Source: an uncultured Pseudomonadota bacterium
GTDB lineage: Bacteria; Myxococcota_A; UBA796; SXON01
DNA: 41,394 bases
Reading direction: 5' to 3'
Assembly (NCBI GenBank): GCA_903921785.1
Contig: CAIXRH010000008.1
Span: forward strand, 1-41,394
Shown: piece after piece, positions 1 to 9,198 of the stretch
How the letters are laid out: each line of letters begins with the position of its first letter
Position numbering within the stretch: position 1 is the stretch's first letter
Notes under the pieces: model-generated
What the model was told of the DNA's origin: nothing
The model's database searches: none
The model's input: the letters and a program-made list of their open reading frames with translations, nothing else
Position numbers and translations under genes: made by a program

Positions 1-188
1 AAGCGAGCCGAAAGGCGCGCCTCGGGCCGTTCTCTGAAGGGGATCCGCCCCCATCCAGCCCGGATGCCAACCACGACCCCGGACACCGCAAGGTGTCCGG
101 GGTCGCCGGCTTTTGCCGCCGAGGCACCGCGAGGCGCCGCAGCTCCCGCCCGTGTAGGCAGCGGGCCGCGCGCCTCGCCCAGATCGGG
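1..188. other. Noncoding left edge
   Basis: No convincing coding frame is visible. The stretch holds the 74-105 hairpin and otherwise GC-rich sequence downstream of the stop of the minus-strand nucleotidyltransferase gene. Confidence 0.5.
74..105 (+). terminator. Strong 14-bp hairpin with GCAA tetraloop
   Basis: Positions 74-87 and 92-105 form a perfect 14-bp stem closed by a GCAA (GNRA-type) tetraloop. The run TTTT follows at 111-114, after five GC-rich bases. This resembles an intrinsic terminator for a plus-strand gene lying left of the window. The gap before the T-run makes it imperfect. On the minus strand no T-run follows, so it is less likely to serve the gene at 189-752. Confidence 0.6.
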
Positions 189-752
189 CTAAAATTGACC
201 TGAATACGGCGGACCTTGCGCCGCGAGCCAGGCCGCCCACTCCGCGGGGGTGTTGAGGTTGCGCACGATGTCGGGATCGTCCGTCTCGATGCGCAGGGCG
301 CCTCGGAGGCGCTCGTCGAGTCGCAGCTGGGGGTGAGGCGGATCGAGGCGGACCGGGTGGCCGTCCACGCCGCAGTGTCGGAGCAGGGCTGGGCCGTCCG
401 CATCGAGCAACCGCTGGAGGTCCGGGAGGCGCGCAGGCGGCACGTCCACCGGCGTCACGAGCGCGGGACCCAGCCCCTGGAGCGCCACGAAGGCGGACTC
501 CGCCGGGCCGCTGGTGGCCCACGCAGGATTGTGGTGAACCGTGACGTGGTCCGGAAGGACCGCCCGAAGCGTCGCTTCATACGCGCCGAGGACGACGTGG
601 ACGCGGAGGCCGAGCGTTGAGAACGTGCGTACATGGTGGAGAAGGAGCGGGCCCCCCCCAACCTCCAACAACGCCTTGGGTCGACCCATCCGGGTGGAAG
701 CCCCGGCCGCGAGCACGACCGCGTCTTGTACGCTTGACCCCCTCCCGCCCAC
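189..752 (-). CDS. MobA/MocA-like nucleotidyltransferase
   Basis: A 187-residue protein of the NTP-transferase fold used to build molybdenum cofactors (MobA/MocA type) or other nucleotide-linked cofactors. Near the N-terminus it has the canonical LAAGxSxRMGxxKxLL signature (LAAGASTRMGRPKALL), which binds the NTP phosphates. The mid-protein TPVDVP segment matches the metal-binding Asp motif. Its length is normal for the family (about 190-200). The start may be the first Met or the GTG about seven codons in, just before QDAVVLAAG. It is divergent from the Crp gene, and no molybdenum enzyme lies nearby, so the substrate (CTP or GTP) cannot be assigned. Cytoplasmic. Confidence 0.85.
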   Translation of the reverse strand: MGGRGSSVQDAVVLAAGASTRMGRPKALLEVGGGPLLLHHVRTFSTLGLRVHVVLGAYEATLRAVLPDHVTVHHNPAWATSGPAESAFVALQGLGPALVTPVDVPPARLPDLQRLLDADGPALLRHCGVDGHPVRLDPPHPQLRLDERLRGALRIETDDPDIVRNLNTPAEWAAWLAAQGPPYSGQF

Positions 753-824
753 CTCCGCCTCCTCTTCGTGGCCGCCCCTGCGTTACATAGTCTGCTGCGC
801 CGGACCGGCGCGAATGAGGCGTCC

Positions 825-1517
825 GTGATCACCAAGACCAAGGCCTGGTTCATCCGCCAGACGACGATGCTCGCCGATCTCTCCGAGCGGGAGCATGAGC
901 TGTTGGACCAGGTGAGCGAGTCTCTCGACCTTCGCCGCCGCACAAAGGTCTGGGAGCCGGGCGATGCCTGCGGCACGATTTACATCGTGCGCGCTGGCAT
1001 CGTGAAGCTCAGCAAGACCAACGATGAAGGCCGGGAGCTCACCCTCGGGTTCCACACCCGCGATGCCCTCATCGGCGAGCTCGGCCTGGTCAACGAGACC
1101 CCGCACGACACCACGTGCGAGGCCTACGAAGACACCCAGCTCCTCGCCATCCCCAAGGAAGACTTCGTGAAGGCGATGATGCGCCATCCGCCGCTGGCGA
1201 TGCGCATGGTCCGGCTCGTCGGCGAGCGCCGTCAGCGCCTCGAGAACCGGGTGGAGAGCTTGCTCTTCAAGAGCGCGCATTCGCGGCTCGCGGCGTTGTT
1301 CCTGGATCTGGGCGACAGCTTCGGCGTGCGGGACAGCCGCGGCCGCATCGTGAACCTCAAGCTCACCCACAAGGAGATCGCGAGCCTCATCGGCGCCACC
1401 CGCGAGACCGTGAGCTTCGCCATCCTCGATCTTCGCAAGGATGGCCTCATCCAGACCGAGGGCAAGCGAGTGATCCTCGTGGATGAAGCCAAGCTCCGGG
1501 CGCTCCGCGACTCATGA
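825..1517 (+). CDS. Crp/Fnr-family transcription regulator
   Basis: A 230-residue cytoplasmic DNA-binding regulator. Residues about 25-125 form a cyclic-nucleotide-binding-type beta roll, including GELGLV before the effector helix region. Residues about 150-225 form a Crp-type winged helix-turn-helix, with the recognition region around KEIASLIGATRETVS. No N-terminal cysteine cluster is seen, so an Fnr-type Fe-S sensor is unlikely. The GTG at 825 is chosen because GAGG lies at 816-819 with good spacing and it gives the usual family length; a GTG at 768 would add 19 residues without a clear ribosome site. Its stop overlaps the next ATG (ATGA), so it heads a coupled three-gene unit. Which ligand it binds is not visible. 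Confidence 0.92.
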   Translation: MITKTKAWFIRQTTMLADLSEREHELLDQVSESLDLRRRTKVWEPGDACGTIYIVRAGIVKLSKTNDEGRELTLGFHTRDALIGELGLVNETPHDTTCEAYEDTQLLAIPKEDFVKAMMRHPPLAMRMVRLVGERRQRLENRVESLLFKSAHSRLAALFLDLGDSFGVRDSRGRIVNLKLTHKEIASLIGATRETVSFAILDLRKDGLIQTEGKRVILVDEAKLRALRDS

Positions 1518-2299
1518 TCCTGTGGGCCCTCGCGGCCTGCCTCCCGCACGGCGCCGCCGGCCGCGCGGAGGAGCAAGAGGCTACGGTCTACGAGCTGCGC
1601 GCCTCAGCAAGCGCGCCGGCTGAGCGACTCACTCGCCAGTATGCGAGGGAGTTCCCGGATGGGACCGTCGGCTGGCTGGTCTGCCTCGATGCACCTGGGC
1701 TCTGCGTGGAGCTCCGCACCTTCCCGACGGGTGAGGTGGTGCAGCTCCGCGGACTGGGCGCGTGGCCGGTGGAAGAGCGGGTCCGCTTCGCAGGGTTCTG
1801 GCCGGCCTTCTCCCCGCACCTCGACGAAGAACGGGACTTGTTCACCGGTTGGCCCATGGGGACGGTGGCGAGGCGCCCGGCGCGACTCGTCGCGCGAGGC
1901 GGATGGGTGAAGAAGGCGGACACCTGGAGCTGGGCGGCGGACGTCGGCGCCCAGGAGGTCCCTGGGGTCTCGCTTGCCGGAACGCTCACGGCCACCGTGC
2001 GCGTGGACCGGGCGGGCGTTCGCGAAGGCACGTGGCGCGCCGAATTGCCGTGGTGTGCGGATGGGGCCGGATGCGTGCCCTGGTCGGGCGGCGGGAGCTT
2101 CGTCCGCGTGGGGACCCAGCCGCCCCGGGCCGTGGTGCCCTGCCCCCAGTCCGCGGAGCCCGCGTCGCGCGCTCCGCTGTGCGTCGAGGGTGGAGCGCCG
2201 ATCGAGGAGCCACCCGGGGGCTTCGACCTCATTTCCTTCCTGGGTGGCGACCCCGCGCAGGCGAACAAGAGTACGATGGGGGCGGAGGCGCCCCCTTGA
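1514..2299 (+). CDS. Exported protein of unknown function, coupled to Crp
   Basis: A 261-residue protein I do not recognise. It starts with a short hydrophobic segment containing LAAC, which could be a lipobox with Cys9 as the lipidated residue, although the n-region lacks a positive charge. The body is rich in Trp, Gly and Val and has a few Cys residues, consistent with a secreted beta-rich fold. Its ATG overlaps the Crp stop, and its TGA overlaps the TTG start of the next gene. The three genes are therefore probably co-translated. No catalytic motif is visible. Confidence 0.7.
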   Translation: MILWALAACLPHGAAGRAEEQEATVYELRASASAPAERLTRQYAREFPDGTVGWLVCLDAPGLCVELRTFPTGEVVQLRGLGAWPVEERVRFAGFWPAFSPHLDEERDLFTGWPMGTVARRPARLVARGGWVKKADTWSWAADVGAQEVPGVSLAGTLTATVRVDRAGVREGTWRAELPWCADGAGCVPWSGGGSFVRVGTQPPRAVVPCPQSAEPASRAPLCVEGGAPIEEPPGGFDLISFLGGDPAQANKSTMGAEAPP

Positions 2300-5151
2300 G
2301 TCTCGACCTCGTCTCCCGCTTGATGCGCGGCGCACGATGGGCCACCGAGGGGTCGAACCCCGCCGGCCACGCCCTCGCCCTGGTTCCCGAGCTCATGGAG
2401 GGACTGCCGGCGGTGGATCCCGGTCCAGGGGACCGACCCGTCACGCTTCCTGTCGCGTGCACCCAGGTGCTCGCCGGCTCCGTCGAACGGGTCATCCGCG
2501 CCTCGCTCGATGCTGCCTTGGCCGATCTGCGCCCCGAGGCCGACGACGAACGTGCGGCTCGACTCCAGACGGACGCGCTCACTCAGGCGCTGCGCCGCGT
2601 CATCGCGGAGGGCGCCTCGGTGTCCACCGGCGGGGCGGCGATGGCGGGGCTGGAGCTGGCCCGTTTGTCGGCGCGGCACCTCGCGACGCCTGGATCCGGC
2701 CTCTCGGAGCCGGTCAAGGCGCTGCGGGCGCTGCCCCCCTACGAGCGGGGACGTGCTCTGGCCCGGGTGGCCGACGAGCTCCAAGCGCGCCTCGCCGCCG
2801 CGTGTCTCGACCTCGCCAGGCACGGGGTCCGCGTCCCGGCGTTGCTCACGCGGCTCGCGGCCTCGCCGTTGCCCTGGGTCTTCGACCGTTCTGTTCTCCC
2901 GTCCGATGTGTTGCTCCTCGCGGGTGCCCTCGCGGTCCCCGTCCCCGTGGAGCGCCTTCAGGGCGCCGTCGTGGCCTTCGACCGCGCGGCGGGCGGGGTG
3001 CTCGAACGCCTCGCGGGGCGGCGGGGTACGCCAGAAGATCACGCCTTCGGGATGCGCTTTTGCGCCCCACGGTTGCTGGCCATGGGGGTGGAGGCCGCCG
3101 TCGCTTCGCTTCGGGTCGAGGCCGACGCCTGGACCGCGCTGCTCCCCCGCCTCTCTCGGTTCGTGGGCGAAGCCGAGCTTCGCGACGCAGGGATCGCCCC
3201 TGAGCTCGCGGCGGACCTGCTGCGGCCGGAGGTCGGCGTCGGCTTCGCGTCCACGTTGCACGACGCCCTTCGCGCCTATGACGTGTGGGAGGTGTACTCC
3301 CTGGTGATCGCCGCGATCGGCCCGGCCGTGGAAGGAACGATCGAACGGCGTTTCCTGGTGCCGCGGTCGGCGCCTGCGGTGGGCACGGTGGTGGCGGTGT
3401 CGCTCGGGGCGATGCGCGCCGCCGTGGCGGAGCCGGTCGCGCTGGCAGCCGAGGTGGACCAGGCGGTGGCGGGTTGGGGCGCGTCGGTCCGGAACGCGGC
3501 GATCTGGGCTCACGCGGGTGAGTGCGCACTGTTCGTGTTTGCGGAGCCGCTCGCCGCGCTTCGATTCGCGTTGTCCCTACGGAATCGGCCCGCCGCTGGG
3601 CTCCCCGTCCCCGGCGCTTCCGTCGCTCATGGAGAGGTCAACGGGGGCACCGACGGCGGCTCGGTCCGCGTCAGCGGAGCCGCGGTGAACGCGGCCCTGC
3701 GCCGCCTGCCCCACGCGGCTCACGGCGCGGAGCTCCCACCCGTCCTCGCCCCAGTAGGGTTGGAGGAAGGCGTGCTCGCGGGAGAGGGCGTGGTCTTGGA
3801 CGCGTCCGTCGTCGACGCGCTCCGCGCGCTGGGCCTGCAGGCCGTCCAAGGCGCGCGCCCCGCGCCCGTCACCGACGCATGGGACGTCGAGGCCGAGGTG
3901 ATCGCGCTTGTCCCGGTCGCTGGGGTCAGCGGAGCGTACAACGCGAGCGCTCATGCGGAGGCGGATTGGGTGGCGCTGGCGGCGGCGCCCGCCCTGGCGT
4001 CCCCGGTCGTGGCCGTCCCCGGGGCTACCTCGCCGGCCCTTCCTTCGTCGGCGCCCCCCCCCGCGGCCTCCCCCCCTCCGCCGGCGTCGCCGTCCCCCGC
4101 GCCGACCCCGTCGTGGCCGACATCGGGCGGAGAGACCGGGGGCTACGAGGTCTCTCGGACACCGCGCCCGTCGGTGGCCTCTCCCCCGCCTCGCGCCTCG
4201 TCGACCGGTACGCGCACGTCGCTCCCCCCCGCCGCCTCAGAGGCGGCCGACGATCCGGCGTCCGCTTCATCGGGAGGCCATGAGGTTCGTCGTCCCCGGC
4301 CTGCGGCGACCCCCGCGGCCTCGCCGCCCGACGTCGCGCCGAAGGCGTCGACAGGTCCACTCGCGGCGCCGGCCCCCGACACGGCTGGCTTCTTGTCCGC
4401 GTCCGCGGGGAGCGAACCGTCGGCGACCACCTCGCGCTCGGGTGATCCTTTCGCAGGCGGAGGCGATCCCTTCGCGTCGGGCGGCGACCCGTTCGGTGTG
4501 GCCAGCGGCCCGTCCGCCGCGGCCCCTTCCGGCGACCCGTTCGGCTTCGGCCCCAGCGCGCCAACGCCCGCTGGTTCAGTCCCGGCGTCTGTGGCGCCCG
4601 TCGTGCCGCCGCCCAAGCCACCCGCCCCCGCGGACGACCTGGCGAACATTTTCGGCGTGCCCGTCGGGGATCGGGATGCGCCGCCGCCGACCGCCCCGCC
4701 GCCCGCTTTTTTCGAAGGGGCGGTGGGCTTCGGCGTGGCCGAGGACGTCTCCGACAGCCCCTCGGCGATGTCCCGCCGGCTGGAGGTCGCCAACGAGGGG
4801 TTCTCGGTCCCTCGGTTCGAGGGAGAACCACACGTGTCGGCCACCACGCAGGCTCCCGCGCGGCCGCGCAAGGCGCCGGCCGTGGACTTCGGCTTCCTGC
4901 TCAACGGCTACGCGGTTTTCGTGGAGCGGGAGCGCGTGGTCTTTGGCCGCCCGTACGGGACGCGCCTCATCGACCTGCATGCGTACGACACCGGCGGTAA
5001 CCTTGATCGCGCCTACCAGATGTTCGTCCAGGCGAAGATCCGCGAGGGGTTCATCCCCCAGACGGAGCTCACCGGCGATCTTCCTCGGGGCGTCACCGTA
5101 ATGCCGCTGGACCTCGACCGGGTGAAGGCGGCCTGGAGCGTCATCACCTGA
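2296..5151 (+). CDS. Large protein with degenerate nucleotide-cyclase-like segment and Pro-rich linker
   Basis: A protein of about 951 residues. The TTG start at 2296 is supported by GGAGG at 2284-2288 and by overlap with the preceding stop. Residues 1-350 are mostly helical and unrecognised. Residues about 355-480 resemble a class III adenylate/guanylate cyclase homology domain: a GECALFVFAEP segment matches the family GDGxxAVFxxP, and GEV...VSGAAVNAALR matches GEV...GxAVNxAAR. The metal-binding Asp positions seem replaced (VSLGAM where DIVGxT is expected, and GE for GD), so it is probably inactive. Residues about 565-855 are a Pro/Ala/Ser linker with four GDPF repeats near 716-752. A conserved-looking globular end (about 861-951) follows; its function is unknown. 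No signal peptide is seen. Confidence 0.8.
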   Translation: MSLDLVSRLMRGARWATEGSNPAGHALALVPELMEGLPAVDPGPGDRPVTLPVACTQVLAGSVERVIRASLDAALADLRPEADDERAARLQTDALTQALRRVIAEGASVSTGGAAMAGLELARLSARHLATPGSGLSEPVKALRALPPYERGRALARVADELQARLAAACLDLARHGVRVPALLTRLAASPLPWVFDRSVLPSDVLLLAGALAVPVPVERLQGAVVAFDRAAGGVLERLAGRRGTPEDHAFGMRFCAPRLLAMGVEAAVASLRVEADAWTALLPRLSRFVGEAELRDAGIAPELAADLLRPEVGVGFASTLHDALRAYDVWEVYSLVIAAIGPAVEGTIERRFLVPRSAPAVGTVVAVSLGAMRAAVAEPVALAAEVDQAVAGWGASVRNAAIWAHAGECALFVFAEPLAALRFALSLRNRPAAGLPVPGASVAHGEVNGGTDGGSVRVSGAAVNAALRRLPHAAHGAELPPVLAPVGLEEGVLAGEGVVLDASVVDALRALGLQAVQGARPAPVTDAWDVEAEVIALVPVAGVSGAYNASAHAEADWVALAAAPALASPVVAVPGATSPALPSSAPPPAASPPPPASPSPAPTPSWPTSGGETGGYEVSRTPRPSVASPPPRASSTGTRTSLPPAASEAADDPASASSGGHEVRRPRPAATPAASPPDVAPKASTGPLAAPAPDTAGFLSASAGSEPSATTSRSGDPFAGGGDPFASGGDPFGVASGPSAAAPSGDPFGFGPSAPTPAGSVPASVAPVVPPPKPPAPADDLANIFGVPVGDRDAPPPTAPPPAFFEGAVGFGVAEDVSDSPSAMSRRLEVANEGFSVPRFEGEPHVSATTQAPARPRKAPAVDFGFLLNGYAVFVERERVVFGRPYGTRLIDLHAYDTGGNLDRAYQMFVQAKIREGFIPQTELTGDLPRGVTVMPLDLDRVKAAWSVIT

Positions 5152-5204
5152 CGGTAGCGTGCGCCCGGGGCACGGGGTATACGGCGACCCCTCTTGGTGC
5201 GACC

Positions 5205-5723
5205 ATGAAGCTCTACCGCGCCCGCATCGCCCCGATCGCCCACGCCGTGATCGAGCGCCTCTCCGTCGATGGGGACATCGAGGTCGCCAACACCGACAAG
5301 GAAGAGGCGGCGAGCGACCTGGTGGCGATCATGGAGATGTACCTCCGCCGCGACAACGACCTGCGCGAGGCCGTCCGCGAGGCGATGGAGCGGAAGAACA
5401 TCCCGTTCGATCAGTACGGAAAGGTCAAGGGTGAGATCTGTGAGCAGTGGGGCCACCCCACGGGCGACGAGGTGGATCGGTACCTCGCCCGCCAGTTCAT
5501 CGAGAACTTCATGATCTCCAACTTCGTGGGCGAGGTCTTCACCGAGGATCGCGAGCTCTTCAAGAAGATCATCGAGGTGATCAAAGGCTTCGATGTCGAC
5601 GAGCGCGCGCTCCGCTCCGAAGCCGAGGATCGGATCAAGAACATCAAGGAAGGCTCGGTGGAGCGCCAGGACGCGCTCAATCGCGCGATGCGCGAAGTCC
5701 GTAAGAAGCACGGCCTGAGCTGA
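5205..5723 (+). CDS. DUF507 family protein
   Basis: A 172-residue soluble, charged and mainly helical protein matching DUF507, a family common in former Deltaproteobacteria. It appears to hold two related halves of about 85 residues, each starting with an alternating charged and hydrophobic helix and containing a phrase about fixed-interval Glu/Asp (first half GDIEVANTDKEEA, second half GEVFTEDRELFKK). No catalytic motif or membrane segment is visible, and the function of the family is not established. The ATG start gives the conserved N-terminus MKLYRxRI. It stands alone, with 53 nt before it and 26 nt after it. Confidence 0.88.
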   Translation: MKLYRARIAPIAHAVIERLSVDGDIEVANTDKEEAASDLVAIMEMYLRRDNDLREAVREAMERKNIPFDQYGKVKGEICEQWGHPTGDEVDRYLARQFIENFMISNFVGEVFTEDRELFKKIIEVIKGFDVDERALRSEAEDRIKNIKEGSVERQDALNRAMREVRKKHGLS

Positions 5724-5749
5724 GCGCGGATCCGCGGTACGATCCGGGG

Positions 5750-7069
5750 ATGCGTGCGTCCGTCCTCGCCCTCGTCCTCCTCGGGTGCTCCGACTACGGC
5801 ATCAACGAGAAACGGCCGGTGACCGAGGTTGATCCACCGGCGATCTCGGTAGACCCCGGGTCGATCGAAGCCACGGGCTTGTGCGCGGCGACCGAGCAGG
5901 AGGTCCGTGTCCGCAACGACGGGGAGGGAGCGCTCACGATCGCCGACGTGGCGGTGGAGGGCGATGGGTGGACGGTCACTTCCGCGCCTTCCCTGCCGCT
6001 GGTGCTGGCGTCCGGCGAGTCGACGATCATCGAGGTGGAAGGCACGGCAGGGGAGGCGAACCTCATCGTGCGTTCGGACGACCCGGTCCATCCCCGGGTG
6101 GACGTACCGCTCCTCGCCGCGCTCAACACGCCGCCCACCGTCTCCATCGCCGCGCCAACCTCCGGGGTGATCTTCGCCGAAGGTGCGGACTACCTCCTCG
6201 AAGGCAGCGCCACCGACGCCGAAGATCCCGCCGAAACCCTCAGCGTCGAGTGGCTCGGAGGGGTGGACGGGCTCATCGGCTCGGGGAGCCCGGCGGCCGA
6301 CGGCACCACCACCTGGAATTGGGCCGCTTCGAGCCGTTCGGCGGGTCCGCAGGGCGTCACGCTGACGGCCACCGACGCTTGCGGCGCCACCGGCTCGGCC
6401 TCTACGGACATCTGCCAGGACGGCGCCAACACCTACGATGCGCTCGCGCTCTCCGCGTGGCACTACGAAGGGTCCGCCGCGTGGGATGCGGGCAGCTCCA
6501 ACCTGTTGCTTACCCCGGCCACCACCAACCAGGTGGGCAGCGCGTTCGAGACGTCGAGCCCGGTCAACGCCGACAACGTCGACATCGACTTCTACGTCTA
6601 CATCGGCGGCGGCACCGGGGCGGACGGGCTGTCGTTGACCGCGCTCGACACCGCCCGCTACGCCACGTTCCTCGGCGGCACGGGCTGCGGCATCGGGTAC
6701 GGCGGCAGCGCGGACTGTACGGCCGGTCCGGCGCTCCCCGGGTGGACCCTGGAGATCGACACGTATTACAACGGCGGGGTCGACCCGACGGCGGAGGACC
6801 ACCTCGCCTTCACCTTCGACGGCGACGTCGACGCGTACCAGGCCTGGGCCACGCTCCCCGAGATGGAGGACACCGGCTGGCACTACGTGGAAGTCAGCGT
6901 GGTCGCCCCGCACGTCAGCGTGGCGATCGACGGGGTCTTGTACCTCGACCAGGACATCCCCGGGAACTACGCTTTCTCCGCCTTCGTGGGGTTCACCGCG
7001 GGCACCGGCGGCGAGACCAACGAACACCGGATCGACGAGCTCACCGTCACCGACTACTCCTGCGACTGA
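5750..7069 (+). CDS. Lipoprotein with Ig-like and legume-lectin-like domains
   Basis: A 439-residue surface lipoprotein. The signal peptide ends in the lipobox LLGC (Cys13). Residues about 30-125 look like an Ig-fold (ASH/choice-of-anchor type) domain, with the phrase DDPVHPRVDVPL typical of such repeats. Residues about 125-215 look like a cadherin- or Ig-like domain (NTPPTVSI...). Residues about 225-439 resemble an L-type (legume) lectin or ConA-like fold, with DGLSLTALD and a long run of beta strands ending in a Cys near the C-terminus. A carbohydrate-binding or adhesive role is inferred. It sits just upstream of a two-component system, but a 13-nt gap leaves co-transcription open. Confidence 0.8.
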   Translation: MRASVLALVLLGCSDYGINEKRPVTEVDPPAISVDPGSIEATGLCAATEQEVRVRNDGEGALTIADVAVEGDGWTVTSAPSLPLVLASGESTIIEVEGTAGEANLIVRSDDPVHPRVDVPLLAALNTPPTVSIAAPTSGVIFAEGADYLLEGSATDAEDPAETLSVEWLGGVDGLIGSGSPAADGTTTWNWAASSRSAGPQGVTLTATDACGATGSASTDICQDGANTYDALALSAWHYEGSAAWDAGSSNLLLTPATTNQVGSAFETSSPVNADNVDIDFYVYIGGGTGADGLSLTALDTARYATFLGGTGCGIGYGGSADCTAGPALPGWTLEIDTYYNGGVDPTAEDHLAFTFDGDVDAYQAWATLPEMEDTGWHYVEVSVVAPHVSVAIDGVLYLDQDIPGNYAFSAFVGFTAGTGGETNEHRIDELTVTDYSCD

Positions 7070-7082
7070 TCCGGGTTCCCTC

Positions 7083-7775
7083 ATGGCGCGCATCCTCGTC
7101 GTCGACGACGACCCCAGCCTCCGCGAAGTGCTCCGGTACGCCTTGTCCCGCGACGGGCACGAGGTGCGCGAAGCGAAGGACGGGGCCGAGGCGCTCCGCC
7201 TCGTCGCGGCGGAGGCCCCCGAGCTGGTGGTGCTCGACATCGTGATGCCCGGGATGGACGGCCTGGAGGCGTGCCGGGAGCTGCGGCGGAAGAGCACGGT
7301 GCCCGTCGTCTTCCTCTCCAGCCGCGACGAGGAGCTCGATCGGGTGCTCGGCCTGGAGATGGGCGGCGACGACTACCTCACCAAGCCGTTCTCCACGCGC
7401 GAGCTCTGCGCGCGGGTCAAGGCGGTGCTCCGCCGCGCGCGCCCCGCCCCGCGCGACGCCGACGAGCCCGCCGATCTGCGGTCGGGCCGCCTCCGCCTCG
7501 ACCTCGCCGAGCACCGCCTCTGGGTCGACCAGCCCGCCGGCCCGCACGAGGTCGTGCTCACCGTCACCGAGTTCAGCCTGCTGAAGGTGCTGATGACGCG
7601 TCCGGGGCGGGCGTACACCCGCGAAGACCTCACCGACCGCGCCTACGGCGAGGGCTATCACCTCGCGGAGCGGACGCTCGACAGTCACATCCGCCGGATC
7701 CGGGCCAAGCTCCGGGAAGAAGGCCTCGATCCCATCGAGACGGTCCACGGGCTCGGCTACCGGCTCCAGGCGTGA
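7083..7775 (+). CDS. OmpR-family response regulator
   Basis: A 230-residue two-component response regulator. The receiver domain (1-120) has the acidic pocket at D8-D10, the phospho-acceptor D52 in VVLDIVMPGMDG, and K101 in LTKPFSTREL. Residues about 130-230 form an OmpR/PhoB winged-helix DNA-binding domain ending in the typical HGLGYRL. The kinase gene starts 16 nt downstream, so this is almost certainly its partner. The pair resembles CreB/CreC in layout, but the signal and target genes cannot be told from the sequence. Cytoplasmic. Confidence 0.95.
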   Translation: MARILVVDDDPSLREVLRYALSRDGHEVREAKDGAEALRLVAAEAPELVVLDIVMPGMDGLEACRELRRKSTVPVVFLSSRDEELDRVLGLEMGGDDYLTKPFSTRELCARVKAVLRRARPAPRDADEPADLRSGRLRLDLAEHRLWVDQPAGPHEVVLTVTEFSLLKVLMTRPGRAYTREDLTDRAYGEGYHLAERTLDSHIRRIRAKLREEGLDPIETVHGLGYRLQA

Positions 7776-7791
7776 CCCGGAGCGCCCCGGG

Positions 7792-9198
7792 TTGACCCGC
7801 TTCCCGCTCCTCCCTCGCCTCCCGCTCCAGCTCTGGCTCCTGGGTAGCTACGTACTGGTGCTCACCCTCCCGCTCTTCGCGCTGCTCGGCACCGGCGCCC
7901 TCGCGTGGGACCTCGTCAACCAGACGCGGGAAGACCTTCAGCATCAAGGTGCCCTGATCGCCATGGTCGCCGAAGAGCGCATGGGCGATCCGGAGCGCCT
8001 CTCCGAGATGCTGGCCGCGGCCAAGGCGCAGACGCTCTCCGGCATCCGCATCGTGGACGACGCGGGCGTGGTGATCGCCACCAGCGGCGGGGTCGTCGGT
8101 GAGGACCTCTCCGACGACGCAGAGGTGCGGACCGCGCTCGAAGGCGCGGAGGGCCTCGCCATCAAGCCGCGTCCCCGCGTCGCCGAAGTGCGTCGGCTCG
8201 GGCCCGACGATTACAGCACCCCGGCTCGCCACGCCGACATCCGGGTCTTCGTGGCGGTGCCGATCGAGGCGCAGGGGAAGGTGATCGGCGCGGTCGTGCT
8301 CTCGCGCACCCCCCGGGAGGAGTGGCAGACGTTCTGGCAGATGGCGCCGCGGCTCACCGGAGGGGCAGTGGTCGCGCTCTCCCTCACCACGGCGCTCGCG
8401 TTGTTCGCCGGGTGGCGTGCGTCGCGGTCCTTGCGGATGCTGGCGCGGGTGAGCGAGCGCATCGCCTCGGGGCAGGCGCTCGACGAAGCCACGCTGGCGG
8501 ACGCGAGGGGCTCGCGCATCCTCGAGACGGCCCTGCTCGCCGAGGCGATGGGCGTGATGGCGGCCCGGCTCCGCGCCCGGGTCGCCTACATCACCGAATT
8601 CGCGGGCAATGTCTCCCACGAATTCAAGACTCCGGTCTCGGCGCTGCGCGGCACCATCGAGCTCCTCCGGGACGATGACGAGATGCCGCCGGAGCAGCGC
8701 GCCCGCTTCCTCGACAACGCCCTCGGCGATCTGGACCGCCTCTCGAACCTCGTGGGAGGCCTGCTCCGGCTCGCCCGCGCGGAAGAAGGCGGCGTACGCA
8801 CTCCTCTGGACCTGGACGCGCTCGTGGACGAGGTCGCCGCTCGCTTTCCTGGGGTCGCCGTGGCAGGGAGCGCGGGCGCTGTCCGCGGCGTCCGCGAGCA
8901 GTTGGACACCGCCCTGGCCAACCTCCTGGGCAACGCGCGGCGCTACGGCGGCGCGATGGTGCGGGTGGAGCGGACCGGAGGGGCTCGCCCCGGATTCGTG
9001 GTGGTGGACGACGGGGCCGGCATCGACCCGAGCCACCTCCCGCACCTCTTCGAGCGGTTCTACACCACGGACCGGGCGCGCGGCGGCACGGGCCTGGGGC
9101 TCGCGTTGGTGCGCGCGGTCGCGGAAGCGCACGGGGGCGGGGTCGACGTGCAGAGCCGCCCCGGCGAGACCCGCTTCACGTTCTGGGTGGGTCCGTGA
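7792..9198 (+). CDS. Membrane sensor histidine kinase
   Basis: A 468-residue inner-membrane kinase partnering the response regulator upstream. TM1 spans about 14-39. A periplasmic sensor region of about 150 residues (40-189) contains GIRIVDDAGVVIATS, as in Cache/PAS-like sensors. TM2 is about 190-209, followed by a HAMP-like linker. The dimerisation helix has the phospho-acceptor H276 in SHEFKTP. The ATPase domain has an N-box (LANLLGNARRYG), G1 (DDGAG), an F-box (FERFYTTD) and G2 (GGTGLGL). The start is TTG at 7792. Its last bases overlap the next GTG (GTGA), tying it to the radical SAM gene. Confidence 0.95.
   Translation: MTRFPLLPRLPLQLWLLGSYVLVLTLPLFALLGTGALAWDLVNQTREDLQHQGALIAMVAEERMGDPERLSEMLAAAKAQTLSGIRIVDDAGVVIATSGGVVGEDLSDDAEVRTALEGAEGLAIKPRPRVAEVRRLGPDDYSTPARHADIRVFVAVPIEAQGKVIGAVVLSRTPREEWQTFWQMAPRLTGGAVVALSLTTALALFAGWRASRSLRMLARVSERIASGQALDEATLADARGSRILETALLAEAMGVMAARLRARVAYITEFAGNVSHEFKTPVSALRGTIELLRDDDEMPPEQRARFLDNALGDLDRLSNLVGGLLRLARAEEGGVRTPLDLDALVDEVAARFPGVAVAGSAGAVRGVREQLDTALANLLGNARRYGGAMVRVERTGGARPGFVVVDDGAGIDPSHLPHLFERFYTTDRARGGTGLGLALVRAVAEAHGGGVDVQSRPGETRFTFWVGP

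Noticed and set aside
768-824. Earlier GTG start for the Crp gene
   Set aside because: It would add 19 residues before the family's normal N-terminus and has no ribosome site, whereas GTG 825 has GAGG at a good distance.
1588-3513. Long open frame on the minus strand opposite the Crp-linked genes
   Set aside because: Composition is Arg/His/Pro-rich with no domain, a product of high-GC third positions in the real plus-strand genes.
5158-5174. Short hairpin CGTGC/GCACG before the DUF507 gene
   Set aside because: Five base pairs without a T-run is expected by chance in this base composition.
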